Positions 17,163-27,340 of a stretch of DNA of 64,000 nucleotides are shown here, piece after piece (position 1 is the first letter of the stretch; each line of letters begins with the position of its first letter). A model generated the notes under the pieces. The model saw only the letters and a list, made by a program, of their open reading frames with translations. It was not told the DNA's origin and did no database searches. Position numbers and translations under genes: made by a program. Origin of the DNA: Pantoea vagans. Its GTDB lineage: Bacteria; Pseudomonadota; Gammaproteobacteria; Enterobacterales; Enterobacteriaceae. The DNA is taken from NCBI RefSeq assembly GCF_001506165.1, contig NZ_CP011427.1, positions 2,666,001 through 2,730,000 on the forward strand, read 5' to 3'.

Positions 17163-17223
17163 ACCTAGCAAGTGATGTGCCAGGTCGGCAGAAGCGGTTA
17201 AATCAGGGAATTGTCACGGAGGG

Positions 17224-17580
17224 GTTGTAACGTCGCACCATTTAGGGGCGTGCAATGCACAATGTTGGGGATGAGGCGTCAGTGCTTCAGACAATGTGCC
17301 CTTTTTGACAACCCGCACTGAAGCTAATGAGCTGGCTGGGGCCGCACCGGGGCTGGCATTCCGCAGCGCTGAGCTGAGCGAGTATGCCAGGAGAGCCCGC
17401 AGGACGCGGGCGAAAGGTGGCGCTGGAACATGGATGTTCCATCGGCACCGGTCCGTAAGGCAGACGAGTGAAGTGAAGGTACCGCGTAGCGGCGTGAGGA
17501 CCGCCAGCCCCGGTGCGACCCCAGACGGCGTTATCATCAGTCGTTTAACTGACAAGCATTGCGCCATTAATGGGGACCGC
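17224..17580 (-). repeat. Structured intergenic repeat, copy B
   Basis: Opposite orientation to copy A. Arms at 17336-17357 and 17503-17524 pair over 21 of 22 positions. The inner hairpins GGAACATGGATGTTCC and GCCCGC/GCGGGC are conserved. The region 17273-17580 aligns along its length with 50586-50892, and 17224-17250 resembles the left end of the 27341 derivative. It sits between the transporter promoter and the end of hutG. Confidence 0.88.
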
Positions 17581-17586
17581 CATCAC

Positions 17587-18378
17587 TCAAACCGGTTTTC
17601 CGGCCTCAAGAAATGCCTTTATCAACGGTTTCAACACCTTCTGCAACTGCGCAGCGCGCGCCTGCTGCCAGGCGAAAGGTGGCGTCTCGTCCATATAATT
17701 TAGCTGCGCCAGCTCCAACTGCACCGCTTGCACGCCCTGCTCCGGCTGACCATAGGCACGAGTAATATAGCCACCTTTAAAGCGGCCATTCACCACCCAG
17801 CTGTAATCGCTTTGCGCGGCGCAGACGTTCTGAATCGCTTCAATCACCGCCGTGGAGCAACTCGCGCCCTCGTTGGTTCCGATGTTGATGTCAGGCAGTT
17901 GGCCGTCAAACAGACGCGGGATCACTGAGGCGATGGAGTGGGCATCGAACAACAGCGCATAACCATGTTCGGCTTTCAGCCGCGCCAGCTCTTGCTGAAT
18001 CTGCTGGTGATAAGGCTGCCAGATGTTATCAAGATAGCCCTGACGTGCACTGGCACTCGGGGTTTTGCCCTCGTCAAAGGTTGGGGTTCCGTCAAACAGC
18101 GTTTCTGGATAGAGCCCGGTGGTGGCAGTGGTGTAAAGCGGCTGGTTATCCGCTGGGCGATTAAGATCGATCACAAAGCGCGAGTAGTGGCCAATCAGCA
18201 CGCTGGCACCCAGATCGCGCACAAAATCATACAGCAGCGGAATATGCCAGTCGGTATCCGGCAGACCGCGTGCCGCCTCGCTCAAGCCAGCGTCCACTTC
18301 CGGGGTTAATTGGGTACCCGCATGCGGAATACTGACCAGCAGCGGCAGCTTACCTGCAGTGAAATGAAAAGGGGTCAT
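17587..18378 (-). CDS. hutG: N-formylglutamate deformylase HutG
   Basis: A 263-residue N-formylglutamate amidohydrolase (FGase family). Near the N-terminus it has [15 protein letters not shown], then [21 protein letters not shown] and the [30 protein letters not shown] segment with likely metal and substrate ligands. It converts N-formylglutamate to glutamate and formate, the last step of the HutF-dependent histidine pathway. It is not the arginase-fold formiminoglutamase used by Klebsiella. ATG 18378 overlaps the hutI stop (CAATGACC), so hutI-hutG are translationally coupled. Confidence 0.94.
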   Translation of the reverse strand: MTPFHFTAGKLPLLVSIPHAGTQLTPEVDAGLSEAARGLPDTDWHIPLLYDFVRDLGASVLIGHYSRFVIDLNRPADNQPLYTTATTGLYPETLFDGTPTFDEGKTPSASARQGYLDNIWQPYHQQIQQELARLKAEHGYALLFDAHSIASVIPRLFDGQLPDINIGTNEGASCSTAVIEAIQNVCAAQSDYSWVVNGRFKGGYITRAYGQPEQGVQAVQLELAQLNYMDETPPFAWQQARAAQLQKVLKPLIKAFLEAGKPV

Positions 18379-19592
18379 TGCGCTTCTCCACGATAAATAA
18401 CCTGACACGGCAGTTCGCCGCCCAGCCAGTAAACCAGTTCAGCTGGACGAGCCAGCGGCCAGTGCACAAAATTCGCTACCTTACCCGGCTCCAGCGAGCC
18501 GTGCGTGTGTTGTAATCCCAGCGCCTTTGCTCCCCATAAGGTCACACCTGCCAGCGCTTCCTCCGGGGTCAGTCCAAACAAGGTGCAGCCCATGTTCAAC
18601 ATCAAACGCAGTGAAAGCGCGGGAGAGGTGCCGGGGTTAGCATCGCTGGCCAGCGCCATCGGCACACCATGTTTGCGGAACAGTTCCAGCGGCGGGCGTT
18701 GCGTTTCACGCAGCAGATAAAAAGCACCCGGCAGCAATACCGCCACCGTGCCATGCTGCGCCATCGCTTTAGCATCGTCTTCGGTAGCATACTCAAGATG
18801 ATCGGCTGACAGCGCACCGTACTGTGCTGCGAGCGTGGCACCGCCAAGCGCAGAGAGCTGCTCGGCGTGCAGTTTCACCGGCAGATCCAGCGCTTTAGCG
18901 GCATCAAACACCGCGCGGACCTGTTCAGGGGAAAACGCCAGATGTTCGCAGAAGGCATCGACCGCATCCGCCAGCCCCTCGGCCTTGACCTGCGGCAACA
19001 GGCTATTACAGATGATATCGACCCAGCCCTGCGGATGCTGTTTAAACTCCGGCGGAAAACCGTGGGCCGCCAGGCAGGTAGCGAGCACGTCAGCAGGCAC
19101 CGTTTCTGCCAGCTCGCGGATGGCGCGCAGCAGGGTCAATTCACTGGTTTCATCGAGGCCGTAACCGGATTTGATCTCGACCGTGGTAACCCCTTCGGCC
19201 AGCAAACGATCGAGCCGCCAGCGCGCCGACGCCACCAGCTCAGCCTGCGTGGCCGCGCGCGTAGCACGCACCGTCGAGAGGATACCGCCACCCTGCGCGG
19301 CGATCTCGGCATAGCTGACGCCATTCAGACGCTGTTCAAACTCCTGGCTGCGATCGCCGCCAAACACCAAATGGGTATGGCAATCCACCAGCCCAGGCGT
19401 GATGATGCCGCCATCAAACTCATGCTGCTCACGTGGCGTAAAATCCGGTAACGCGCTGCGGGGCCCCACCCAAATCAGTTTACCGTTATCCACTGCCACG
19501 GCGCCGTCGGCAATCAGGTTATAGTGACCATCTCGCATCGTCACGATATCGGCCCCCAGCCACAGGCTGTCGATCTGCTTCGTTTCTGCCAT
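18375..19592 (-). CDS. hutI: Imidazolonepropionase HutI
   Basis: A 405-residue amidohydrolase-superfamily enzyme that opens imidazolonepropionate to N-formimino-glutamate, the third step of histidine degradation. The metal-binding motif is [12 protein letters not shown] (His 72 and 74), followed by [39 protein letters not shown] and [13 protein letters not shown]. The chosen ATG (19592) follows GGGGAG; a GTG five codons upstream would overlap that site. It is first in the hutI-hutG operon, divergent from hutF across a HutC site. Confidence 0.95.
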   Translation of the reverse strand: MAETKQIDSLWLGADIVTMRDGHYNLIADGAVAVDNGKLIWVGPRSALPDFTPREQHEFDGGIITPGLVDCHTHLVFGGDRSQEFEQRLNGVSYAEIAAQGGGILSTVRATRAATQAELVASARWRLDRLLAEGVTTVEIKSGYGLDETSELTLLRAIRELAETVPADVLATCLAAHGFPPEFKQHPQGWVDIICNSLLPQVKAEGLADAVDAFCEHLAFSPEQVRAVFDAAKALDLPVKLHAEQLSALGGATLAAQYGALSADHLEYATEDDAKAMAQHGTVAVLLPGAFYLLRETQRPPLELFRKHGVPMALASDANPGTSPALSLRLMLNMGCTLFGLTPEEALAGVTLWGAKALGLQHTHGSLEPGKVANFVHWPLARPAELVYWLGGELPCQVIYRGEAQ

Positions 19593-19643
19593 CCCACTCC
19601 CCTTCACGTCTGACGATTTACACTGCGCATTAAAGTATGTATA

Positions 19644-19653
19644 TGTATATACA
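19644..19653. promoter_or_regulatory. HutC-type operator between hutI and hutF
   Basis: TGTATATACA, embedded in the longer run TATGTATATGTATATACA, lies 25 bases before hutF and about 50 before hutI. One site could therefore repress both divergent operons. Confidence 0.75.
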
Positions 19654-19677
19654 ACTATCCGCCCTTAAGGATCAACC

Positions 19678-21033
19678 ATGGCCGTGTTTTTTGCCCCACG
19701 CGCGCTGCTGGCCGACGGCTGGCATGAAGACGTTATCATCACCACCGATGCCTCCGGGCAGATCATCGAACTCACGCCCAACAGCGCCTGCGGCAGTGCA
19801 ACGCGCCTGGCGGGCTCGGTGATCCCGGCTATCGCTAACCTGCATTCACACGCCTTCCAGCGCGCCATGTCCGGGCTGGCAGAAGTGGCGGGTGACCCCC
19901 AGGACAGTTTTTGGACCTGGCGCGATCTGATGTATCGCATGGTGCAGCGCCTGTCACCCGAACAGGTGGGTGATATCGCCACGCACCTGTATATCGATAT
20001 GCTGAAAGGCGGTTACAGCCAGGTGGCGGAGTTCCACTATTTGCATCACGACCCGCACGGGAAACCTTATGTCGATGATGCGATGCTGCAGCAACTGATC
20101 GCTGCAGCCGATACCGCCGGAATCGGTCAGACGCTGCTGCCCGTGCTCTACAGTTACAGCGGATTTGGTGCTCAGCCAGCCAGTGAGGGACAACGTCGCT
20201 TTATCCAGCAGACTGACGCCTATCTGCAACAGCAGCAGCGCGTAGCCCAGTGGAGCGCGCACAAACCATTACTGAATCATGGCATCTGTTTCCACTCGCT
20301 GCGCGCGGTGAGTGAAGCACAAATGCGTGATGTGCTCGCCGCCAGCCACGCAGAGGTGCCGGTGCATATTCACGTCGCAGAGCAGGAAAAAGAGGTCAAT
20401 GACAGTCTGGCCTGGAGCGGTGAGCGCCCCGTTGCCTGGCTCTACAATCGCTTTGAGGTGGATAAACGTTGGTGCCTGATCCATGCCACGCACCTTGATG
20501 ACAGTGAGATTCAGCGCATGGCGGCCAGCGGTGCCATCGCCGGATTATGCCCCACAACCGAAGCCAACCTCGGTGACGGTATTTTCCCCGCGGTGGACTA
20601 CATCGCACGCGGCGGGCGTTGGGGCATTGGCTCCGACAGCCATGTCTCGCTCAGCGCGTTAGAAGAACTGCGCTGGCTGGAGTATGGTCAGCGTCTGCGC
20701 GACCGTCGCCGCAATCGCATCACCCTGCCGCATCAACCTTCGGTGGGCGATCTGCTCTGGCAACAAGCGGCGCAAGGCGGTGCCCAGGCATGCGCTATTG
20801 CCACCGGCGAACTGGCGGTGGGCCAACGCGCCGACTGGCTGGTACTGGATAACGATGCCTTCCTCGGCAGCGTCAACTCCGCCTCCCTGCTCAACCGCTG
20901 GTTGTTTGGTGGCACGCAGCGCCAGATTCGCGATGTGTTTGTCGCCGGAAACCAGGTGATCAGCGAAGGCCATCATCCCGCCGAAGAAGCGGCGGCGGCA
21001 CGCTTCGCTCAAGCCATGAGTGCACTGCAATGA
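19678..21033 (+). CDS. hutF: Formimidoylglutamate deiminase HutF
   Basis: A 451-residue amidohydrolase-superfamily deiminase. It has metal ligands in NLHSHAFQRAM (His 56 and 58), QDSFWTWRDLMYRM typical of HutF, the HVAEQEKEV segment, HATHLDD, and the conserved C-terminal SDSHVSLSALEELRWLEY. It releases ammonia from N-formimino-L-glutamate to give N-formylglutamate, the substrate of HutG. Its presence defines the five-step histidine pathway best known from Pseudomonas. It overlaps hutD by ATGA. Confidence 0.95.
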   Translation: MAVFFAPRALLADGWHEDVIITTDASGQIIELTPNSACGSATRLAGSVIPAIANLHSHAFQRAMSGLAEVAGDPQDSFWTWRDLMYRMVQRLSPEQVGDIATHLYIDMLKGGYSQVAEFHYLHHDPHGKPYVDDAMLQQLIAAADTAGIGQTLLPVLYSYSGFGAQPASEGQRRFIQQTDAYLQQQQRVAQWSAHKPLLNHGICFHSLRAVSEAQMRDVLAASHAEVPVHIHVAEQEKEVNDSLAWSGERPVAWLYNRFEVDKRWCLIHATHLDDSEIQRMAASGAIAGLCPTTEANLGDGIFPAVDYIARGGRWGIGSDSHVSLSALEELRWLEYGQRLRDRRRNRITLPHQPSVGDLLWQQAAQGGAQACAIATGELAVGQRADWLVLDNDAFLGSVNSASLLNRWLFGGTQRQIRDVFVAGNQVISEGHHPAEEAAAARFAQAMSALQ

Positions 21034-21569
21034 GAACGCATTTTGATTATGGCCAGCTGCCGGTGAGCCGCTGGCGCAATGGCGGGGGAGAAACCCGTGA
21101 AATCGTGAGCTTCCCGCCAGGTGACGCACAATTTGGCTGGCGCGCCAGTATCGCCACCATTGACGCCGATGGCCCCTTCTCCCCTTTCCCCGGTGTTGAC
21201 CGGGTGATCACGCTGCTGCACGGTGACAGTGTGCTGCTGCGCAGCGAGCAGGTGCAGCAGCGTTTGCTACCGCATCAGCCATGGGCATTTCCTGGTGAAT
21301 GGGCGATTGAGGCGCAGATCAGCGGAAGCTGTCAGGATTTCAACATCATGACGCGCCGCGACAGTTGGCTTTCTCAGGTTAAGGTGGTTCAGCACCCTGT
21401 TACCAGCACGCATGGCGTCGCCTGGGTGTTGAACGGAGAGTGGCAAACCGCAGACGGGGAGAGACTGATGGTGGATCAGGGCATGTGGTGGCTGGATGAA
21501 GAGACGACGCTGGCTCCGCTCTCGGCGGAAGCCAGCCTGCTGTTTGTGGCGCTTAACCGTGTCCTCTGA
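21030..21569 (+). CDS. hutD: HutD/Ves-family protein of histidine utilisation
   Basis: A 179-residue cupin-like HutD/Ves family protein. The N-terminus has the family pattern SRWRNGGGETREIV, then FGWRASIATIDADGPFSPFPGVDRVITLLHG. HutD is dispensable for the chemical steps. In Pseudomonas it is reported to influence the level of hut activity, perhaps as a governor of urocanate signalling; its biochemical role is unclear. It overlaps hutF at the start, and its 3' end overlaps the 3' end of hutC on the other strand by 17 bases. Confidence 0.92.
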   Translation: MRTHFDYGQLPVSRWRNGGGETREIVSFPPGDAQFGWRASIATIDADGPFSPFPGVDRVITLLHGDSVLLRSEQVQQRLLPHQPWAFPGEWAIEAQISGSCQDFNIMTRRDSWLSQVKVVQHPVTSTHGVAWVLNGEWQTADGERLMVDQGMWWLDEETTLAPLSAEASLLFVALNRVL

Positions 21570-22308
21570 AACGACCGAGTAACTTATAACGCGAGCCTGG
21601 ATAGAGCAGGCGCGCGTAAGTCACGATTTTATTGTCGCTCCAGGTTTGACGACGAATCAACAAGCAAGGTTCATGTTCATCCAGCGCCAGATGCTTACGC
21701 TGGCGCAGGTCCGGCAGCACCGCTTCCACAATATGCTCACCGGCGGTCAACGGCGCGACACGCATCAGATAGGTGTAAGGCGTGAGTTGATGGTAATCCT
21801 GGCTAAGGTAATCCGGTGCCACCAGTGGGTTAACCAGACGATCTTCCAGCTGAACTGGCAGCTCGTTTTCATAATGGACGATCAGCGAATGGTAGAGCGT
21901 TTGCCCGGTCGATAAGCCCAGCACCGCCGCCTGTTCAGGATCGGCCTTCATCTGACCAATGGATAAAATTTTGCAGCTGTGACGATGGCCGCGCTGAGCA
22001 ATTTCATCCGCGATATTGTGCACTTCCAGCATCGCGGTGTAGCCCTTCATCTCAGCAACGAAGGTGCCCACGCCCTGCATACGCACCAGAAACCCTTCAC
22101 TGGTCAGTTCACGCAGCGCACGGTTGATGGTCATACGGCTGACGCCCAACTCATTGACCAGTTCGCTTTCGGATGGCACGCGCTGGTTGGCTTTCCAGTG
22201 GCCTTCACGGATCTGGCTGACGATCGCCTGTTTCACGCGTTGATAAATCGGTGCTGGCTCATCGCCCATCGCTGCAGCCAGCTGTGCTATTGCCGTTTGC
22301 TCCGCCAT
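21553..22308 (-). CDS. hutC: Histidine-utilisation repressor HutC (GntR family)
   Basis: A 251-residue GntR/HutC regulator. The N-terminal winged helix includes PIYQRVKQAIVSQIREGHW and VPSESELVNELGVSRMTINRALRELTSEGFL. It is followed by a UTRA ligand-binding domain containing ALLGL-like AAVLGLSTGQTLYHS and QLEDRLVNP. In relatives urocanate releases HutC from DNA. ATG 22308 (MAEQTAI) is preceded by AAGGAACAGGA; the longer frame runs through the operator and is unlikely. Its promoter carries a HutC-type site, suggesting autoregulation. Confidence 0.95.
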   Translation of the reverse strand: MAEQTAIAQLAAAMGDEPAPIYQRVKQAIVSQIREGHWKANQRVPSESELVNELGVSRMTINRALRELTSEGFLVRMQGVGTFVAEMKGYTAMLEVHNIADEIAQRGHRHSCKILSIGQMKADPEQAAVLGLSTGQTLYHSLIVHYENELPVQLEDRLVNPLVAPDYLSQDYHQLTPYTYLMRVAPLTAGEHIVEAVLPDLRQRKHLALDEHEPCLLIRRQTWSDNKIVTYARLLYPGSRYKLLGRFRGHG

Positions 22309-22360
22309 ATCCTGTTCCTTTTCCGAATAATGCCCAAAGTTTACTGTCTCAGCACGTAAA

Positions 22361-22370
22361 TGTATATACA
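22361..22370 (-). promoter_or_regulatory. HutC-type operator upstream of hutC
   Basis: TGTATATACA, identical to the hutI/hutF and transporter sites, lies 53 bases before the hutC start codon. It probably mediates autorepression. Confidence 0.75.
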
Positions 22371-22505
22371 TCTAATCGTGCAGACAGCACGCCAACAGTG
22401 CAGCCCTCTCCCCTTTTCAGTGCAATGCGTTACCGGCTTAGCCAGCGGATGCGCATTGCGGCGCATTTCACAGAATCAGATCAATCTGGCATAGCGCTTG
22501 CTACT

Positions 22506-22616
22506 TGTATAGACAAGATTAGACACTTATGCTTCACTCACAGCATTCCATGGGCGTCCGGGCGATTTATCGCGGTAGCAAAGCGACCGGACAGTGCCAG
22601 ATCACTTGTATAGACA
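22506..22616 (+). promoter_or_regulatory. Two HutC-type operators in front of hutHU
   Basis: CTTGTATAGACAAG at 22504-22517 (core 22506-22515) and CTTGTATAGACAGG at 22605-22618 (core 22607-22616) share the core TGTATAGACA. The second ends in the ribosome site AGGAG of hutH, so bound repressor would cover the translation start region. Confidence 0.78.
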
Positions 22617-22626
22617 GGAGTAGACT

Positions 22627-24180
22627 ATGTCAGGTTCGGTTCAGGAAATTCGCCTCGTTCCCGGTGAAGTGGACCTCGCCACCTTGCGAACCATTTATCA
22701 AAGCAAGGTGACGCTCACGTTAGCCGATGAGGCACGTGCGGCCATCTATCGCGCCAACGAAACCGTTGATGCCATCGTCGCATCGGGCAAAGTGGTGTAT
22801 GGCATTAATACCGGCTTTGGCAAACTGGCTCAGACGCAGATCCCCTCTGAACGTCTGGCCGAACTGCAACGTAATCTGGTGTTATCCCACAGTGTCGGCC
22901 TGGGCGATTTACTGCCGGATAACGTGGCACGCCTGGTGGTTGCCACTAAAATCATCAGTCTGGCGCGCGGCCATTCCGGCGTGCGCATCGAACTGATCGA
23001 AGCGTTACTGGCACTGTTCAATGCGGGCGTCATGCCTTGCATCCCAGAGAAAGGATCGGTTGGCGCATCGGGTGATTTAGCTCCGCTGGCTCACTTGTCA
23101 CTGATGCTGCTGGGTGAAGGCCAGGTGCGTGTTGAGGGCAAACTGATCCCTGCGACAGAAGGTCTGGCGCGTGTCGGCCTGCAACCGATTGTGCTGGGAC
23201 CGAAAGAGGGTCTGGCGCTGCTTAACGGCACCCAGGTTTCCAACGCCCTGGCACTGCGCGGTCTGTTCGAAGCCGAAAACCTGTTTGCCGCAGGATTGAT
23301 GGCAGGTGCACTCTCGCTGGAAGCCATCAAAGGCTCGGTGAAACCTTATGATGCACGCATCCATCAGGCTCGCGGTCAATCAGGGCAAATCGCCGTGGCC
23401 GCTGCGGTCTCAACCCTGCTGGAAGGCAGCGAAATCCTCAGCTCGCATACCAATTGTGGACGCGTACAAGACCCCTACTCTATTCGCTGCGTCCCTCAAG
23501 TGATGGGAGCCTGCCTGGATAACCTCAGCCACGCAGCACGCGTATTACAGATTGAAGCTAACGCCGCATCGGATAACCCGTTGGTGTTCAGTGACAGCGG
23601 CGATGTCATTTCTGGCGGTAACTTCCACGCCGAGCCAGTGGCTTTCGCCGCCGATATTATTGCGCTGGCGATTGCCGAAGTCGGTGCTATCTCCGAGCGT
23701 CGGATGGCACTGCTGCTGGATACCGGTCTTTCAGGCTTGCCGCCATTCCTGGTGCGTGATGGCGGTGTCAACTCCGGCTTTATGATTGCACAGGTGACGG
23801 CGGCCGCACTGGCTTCAGAAAACAAATCCCTGGCGCATCCCGGCAGCGTCGACAGCCTGCCGACCTCTGCTAACCAGGAAGATCACGTCTCAATGGCGAC
23901 CTATGCCGCTCGCCGCCTCGGCGATATGTGCTTCAACACCGCCGCCGTGGTCGGTATTGAAGCGATGGCAGCAGCCCAAGGCATTGATTTCCACCGTCCG
24001 CTGCAAAGCTCTGCTGCGCTAGAGCAGGAGATGAGCCGAATTCGTGAAAACGTGGCCTTCCTCGATCACGACCGTTTAATGGCGCCGGATATCGAATCCA
24101 TGCGCTTGTGGGCCAGCAGCCATGCCTGGCCTGAATCCCTTACTGCGCTGCTGCCAAGCCAGCGTTCTACTACCCATTAA
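22627..24180 (+). CDS. hutH: Histidine ammonia-lyase HutH
   Basis: A 517-residue MIO enzyme that removes ammonia from L-histidine to give urocanate, the first step of the pathway. All hallmarks are present: [11 protein letters not shown], the intact [14 protein letters not shown] motif with the MIO-forming Ala147-Ser148-Gly149, [14 protein letters not shown] with the catalytic tyrosine, and NQEDHVSM. It therefore contrasts with the paralogue at 12388-13866. AGGAG lies six bases before the ATG. It is first in the hutH-hutU operon under two HutC sites. Confidence 0.97.
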   Translation: MSGSVQEIRLVPGEVDLATLRTIYQSKVTLTLADEARAAIYRANETVDAIVASGKVVYGINTGFGKLAQTQIPSERLAELQRNLVLSHSVGLGDLLPDNVARLVVATKIISLARGHSGVRIELIEALLALFNAGVMPCIPEKGSVGASGDLAPLAHLSLMLLGEGQVRVEGKLIPATEGLARVGLQPIVLGPKEGLALLNGTQVSNALALRGLFEAENLFAAGLMAGALSLEAIKGSVKPYDARIHQARGQSGQIAVAAAVSTLLEGSEILSSHTNCGRVQDPYSIRCVPQVMGACLDNLSHAARVLQIEANAASDNPLVFSDSGDVISGGNFHAEPVAFAADIIALAIAEVGAISERRMALLLDTGLSGLPPFLVRDGGVNSGFMIAQVTAAALASENKSLAHPGSVDSLPTSANQEDHVSMATYAARRLGDMCFNTAAVVGIEAMAAAQGIDFHRPLQSSAALEQEMSRIRENVAFLDHDRLMAPDIESMRLWASSHAWPESLTALLPSQRSTTH

Positions 24181-24187
24181 GGAACCG

Positions 24188-25876
24188 ATGATGAGCGAAA
24201 CTTTGTCTCAGGCTGTAGCCCGTGAAATCCGTGCGCCGCGCGGTAATGAACTGCATTGTGCTAACTGGTTAATTGAAGCGGCTTACCGCATGATCCAGAA
24301 CAACCTCGATCCTGATGTGGCAGAACGCCCGGAAGATCTGGTGGTGTACGGCGGTATCGGGAAAGCCGCCCGTAACTGGGAGTGCTTCGAGCAGATTTTG
24401 CGTTCGCTGCGCGCCCTGCAGCCGGAAGAAACGTTATTGATCCAGTCCGGCAAACCGGTGGGCGTGTTCCGCACCCATGCAGATGCGCCGCGTGTGCTGC
24501 TGGCGAACTCCAACCTGGTGCCACACTGGGCCACCTGGGATCATTTCCACGAGTTGGATAAAGCCGGGTTGATGATGTATGGCCAGATGACCGCAGGTTC
24601 ATGGATCTACATCGGTGCGCAGGGCATCGTGCAGGGCACCTTTGAAACCTTCGCCGAAGCCGGTCGTCAGCATTACGACAGCGATCTGCGTGGCCGCTGG
24701 ATCCTCACTGCCGGTTTGGGTGGCATGGGCGGCGCACAACCGCTGGCAGGCGTGCTGGCCGGTGCCAGCGTGCTGGCGATTGAGTGCCAGGAATCACGCA
24801 TCGATTTCCGTCTGCGTACCCGCTACGTGGATCACAAAGCCTACACGCTGGACGAAGCGCTGGATCTGATTGAAAAAGCCACCAAAGCGAAACAGGCGAT
24901 ATCCGTCGGCCTGTTAGGCAATGCCGCCGAGATCGTACCGGAACTGGTCAAACGCGCTAAAGCGGGTGGTATGAAACCCGATATCGTGACGGACCAGACC
25001 TCTGCACACGACCCGATCAACGGCTATCTGCCGATCGGTTGGGATGTTGAGCGCTGGCAGGCCGAGCGCGTCAGCAACCCGAAAGCGGTGGAACAAGCGG
25101 CACGCGCGTCAATGGCCGTACACGTGCAGGCGATGCTGGATTTCCACCACATGGGCGTGCCCACCGTGGATTATGGCAATAACATCCGTCAGGTGGCGCT
25201 GGATGAGGGTGTGAAAAACGCCTTCGATTTCCCAGGCTTTGTCCCGGCCTATATTCGTCCGCTGTTCTGCGAAGGCAAAGGCCCGTTCCGTTGGGTGGCG
25301 TTGTCAGGTGATCCGGAAGATATCTACAAAACCGATGCCAAGCTAAAAGAGCTGTTCCCGGACCATAAGAACCTGCACCGCTGGCTCGATATGGCGCAGG
25401 AGCGCATCGCCTTCCAGGGCTTGCCAGCGCGTATTTGCTGGTTGGGCCTCGGCGAGCGCCATAAAGCCGCGCTGGCGTTTAACGAAATGGTACGTAATGG
25501 CGAGCTGAAAGCGCCTATCGTGATCGGTCGTGACCATCTGGATTGCGGTTCGGTGGCCTCACCTAACCGTGAAACCGAAGCGATGAAGGATGGCTCTGAT
25601 GCCGTGTCCGACTGGCCGCTGCTCAATGCCCTGCTGAACACTGCAGGCGGCGCGACCTGGGTGAGCCTGCACCACGGCGGTGGCGTGGGAATGGGCTTCT
25701 CGCAGCACTCTGGCGTGGTGATTGTCTGCGACGGCACCGCCGAAGCCGATGCGCGCCTGAGCCGTGTGCTGTGGAACGACCCGGCAACGGGCGTAATGCG
25801 CCATGCGGATGCTGGCTACGAGCTGGCACAGAGCTGTGCGAAAAAACATGATTTGAATCTGCCAATGCAGAAATAG
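24188..25876 (+). CDS. hutU: Urocanate hydratase HutU
   Basis: A 562-residue urocanase. It adds water to urocanate to form imidazolonepropionate, using tightly bound NAD+ as electrophile. Signature stretches are [51 protein letters not shown] and [15 protein letters not shown]. The start at ATG 24188 (a second ATG follows at once) has AAGGA, seven bases after the hutH stop. The longer frame beginning inside hutH is not used. A hairpin-rich stretch follows the stop. Confidence 0.96.
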   Translation: MMSETLSQAVAREIRAPRGNELHCANWLIEAAYRMIQNNLDPDVAERPEDLVVYGGIGKAARNWECFEQILRSLRALQPEETLLIQSGKPVGVFRTHADAPRVLLANSNLVPHWATWDHFHELDKAGLMMYGQMTAGSWIYIGAQGIVQGTFETFAEAGRQHYDSDLRGRWILTAGLGGMGGAQPLAGVLAGASVLAIECQESRIDFRLRTRYVDHKAYTLDEALDLIEKATKAKQAISVGLLGNAAEIVPELVKRAKAGGMKPDIVTDQTSAHDPINGYLPIGWDVERWQAERVSNPKAVEQAARASMAVHVQAMLDFHHMGVPTVDYGNNIRQVALDEGVKNAFDFPGFVPAYIRPLFCEGKGPFRWVALSGDPEDIYKTDAKLKELFPDHKNLHRWLDMAQERIAFQGLPARICWLGLGERHKAALAFNEMVRNGELKAPIVIGRDHLDCGSVASPNRETEAMKDGSDAVSDWPLLNALLNTAGGATWVSLHHGGGVGMGFSQHSGVVIVCDGTAEADARLSRVLWNDPATGVMRHADAGYELAQSCAKKHDLNLPMQK

Positions 25877-25883
25877 ATCTAAC

Positions 25884-25949
25884 GGTGCGCAGCAATGCGC
25901 ACCCTGACCTGATAACCGTCGCGGCGCGATTTATCGCATCGCGACGGTT
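25884..25949. repeat. Two palindromes after hutU
   Basis: GGTGCGC/GCGCACC (25884-25903) and AACCGTCGCG/CGCGACGGTT (25914-25949). They may end hutHU transcription or protect the mRNA. There is no T run, so a classic rho-independent terminator is not shown. The next 160 bases up to the M20 gene hold nothing else I can identify. Confidence 0.6.
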
Positions 25950-26110
25950 AAAATCACTCTGCGACTCATCGTATATTCCATTCCGCTATACCCTATAGCC
26001 AAATTATTCCGTTCCGCGATAGACGCCACCCTGCGCTTACCACTACAGTGAACACATCACCTCGTGTCAGAGAAATCGCAGCACATGCTGCTGATGGAGA
26101 GCCTAATTTT

Positions 26111-27268
26111 ATGAGCCTGCCTGCCGTCCTGCTGGAAAACGCCCTTAACTGGCGTCGTCAGTTACACCAACATCCTGAACTGGGTTACCAGGAGCAACAC
26201 ACTAGTGAGTTGGTGGCAAAGGTGCTTGCAGAAGCAGGGTTACAGGTGTTTCGTGGGCTGGCAGGAACCGGTGTTATCGGCACGTTGGAAAATGGTCCGG
26301 GGCCGGTTATTGGCCTGCGTGCCGACATGGATGCGCTACCGATCACCGAGAAAGGTGCACCAGAGTGGAAATCCACCCGTCCCGGCGTGATGCATGCCTG
26401 CGGCCACGATGGTCATACCGCGATTCTGCTGGCGGCCGCCTGCCAACTGGCTGCGACACGTAACTTCAAAGGCACGGTGCACTTCCTGTTCCAGCCCGCT
26501 GAAGAGAACCTTGGCGGTGCACGCAAAATGGTGGAAGAAGGCTTGTTTACCCGCTTCCCCATGGATGCAGTCTATGCAATGCATAACTGGCCTGGTTTAC
26601 CGGTGGGTTCGCTGGCGGTAAATCCAGGGGCGATGATGGCCTCGCTCGATTCGTTTGAAATCACGCTCAATGGCAAAAGCTGCCATGCGGCCATGCCGGA
26701 AAGCGGAGCCGACCCGATGGTGGTAGCGGCGGAACTGATTCTGGCGTTACAAACCATCCCTTCACGCCGTCTGTCCCCACTGGCCTCTGCGGTGGTCAGC
26801 GTGACGCAAATCCACGGCGGTGAAGCGATTAACGTCATTCCAGAGCAGATTGTCTTGCGAGGCACGGTACGATGTTTGCAGACCGACGTGCGCGATCGCG
26901 TGCGCGGTCTGATTGAAGATTTCGTCACCACGCTGCCACGCCCGTTTGGCGTCAGCGGTGAGATTCACTGGTATCCTGGTTATCCCGTCACGGCCAACCA
27001 TGCCGAGCCCGCTGAGCATGTGCGCGATGTCGCTAACCGCGTGTTGGGGGAATCGCAGGTGCACTGGCAGGTTAACCCTTCCATGGCATCGGAAGATTTC
27101 GCCTGTATGCTGGAACATTGCCCCGGCGCTTATTTCTGGTTAGGTGCCGATGGCGCAACGCCTTCTGCCCCGTTGCATAATGCCCATTACGATTTTAATG
27201 ACGAGTTGCTGCCAATTGGTATCACCTTCTGGCAGCAGTTGGTGGAAAGCGTATTGGTAAAAGATTGA
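26111..27268 (+). CDS. M20-family amidohydrolase (hippurate/N-acyl amino acid hydrolase type)
   Basis: A 385-residue metallopeptidase M20D relative. It has metal-site motifs LRADMDALPI, HACGHDGH (95-102), PAEE (129-132), MHNWPGLPVG, and HAAMPESGADP in the dimerisation domain. The C-terminal SEDFA supplies a further metal ligand. Such enzymes release amino acids from N-acyl conjugates such as hippurate, N-acetyl amino acids or indole-acetyl amino acids. I prefer ATG 26111, preceded by GGAGAG, over a GTG at 26048 without a ribosome site. It stands 234 bases after hutU and is not clearly part of that operon. Its substrate is unknown; an acyl-histidine is an open possibility. Confidence 0.88.
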   Translation: MSLPAVLLENALNWRRQLHQHPELGYQEQHTSELVAKVLAEAGLQVFRGLAGTGVIGTLENGPGPVIGLRADMDALPITEKGAPEWKSTRPGVMHACGHDGHTAILLAAACQLAATRNFKGTVHFLFQPAEENLGGARKMVEEGLFTRFPMDAVYAMHNWPGLPVGSLAVNPGAMMASLDSFEITLNGKSCHAAMPESGADPMVVAAELILALQTIPSRRLSPLASAVVSVTQIHGGEAINVIPEQIVLRGTVRCLQTDVRDRVRGLIEDFVTTLPRPFGVSGEIHWYPGYPVTANHAEPAEHVRDVANRVLGESQVHWQVNPSMASEDFACMLEHCPGAYFWLGADGATPSAPLHNAHYDFNDELLPIGITFWQQLVESVLVKD

Positions 27269-27340
27269 TTGAGTGACAATTTGATCTGTTCATCCTGGTG
27301 CGCATGAATACGCACCCTACGTAAAACGCGCCAATGCATT

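Noticed and set aside
17296..17703. Open frames with a repeated protein segment (starting MFHRHRSVRQTSEVK) in the intergenic repeats at 11993-12277, 17296-17703 and 50609-50908
   Set aside because: They recur only because the DNA repeat recurs, lack ribosome sites, exist on both strands and conflict with the hairpin pattern. Structure, not coding, explains the conservation.
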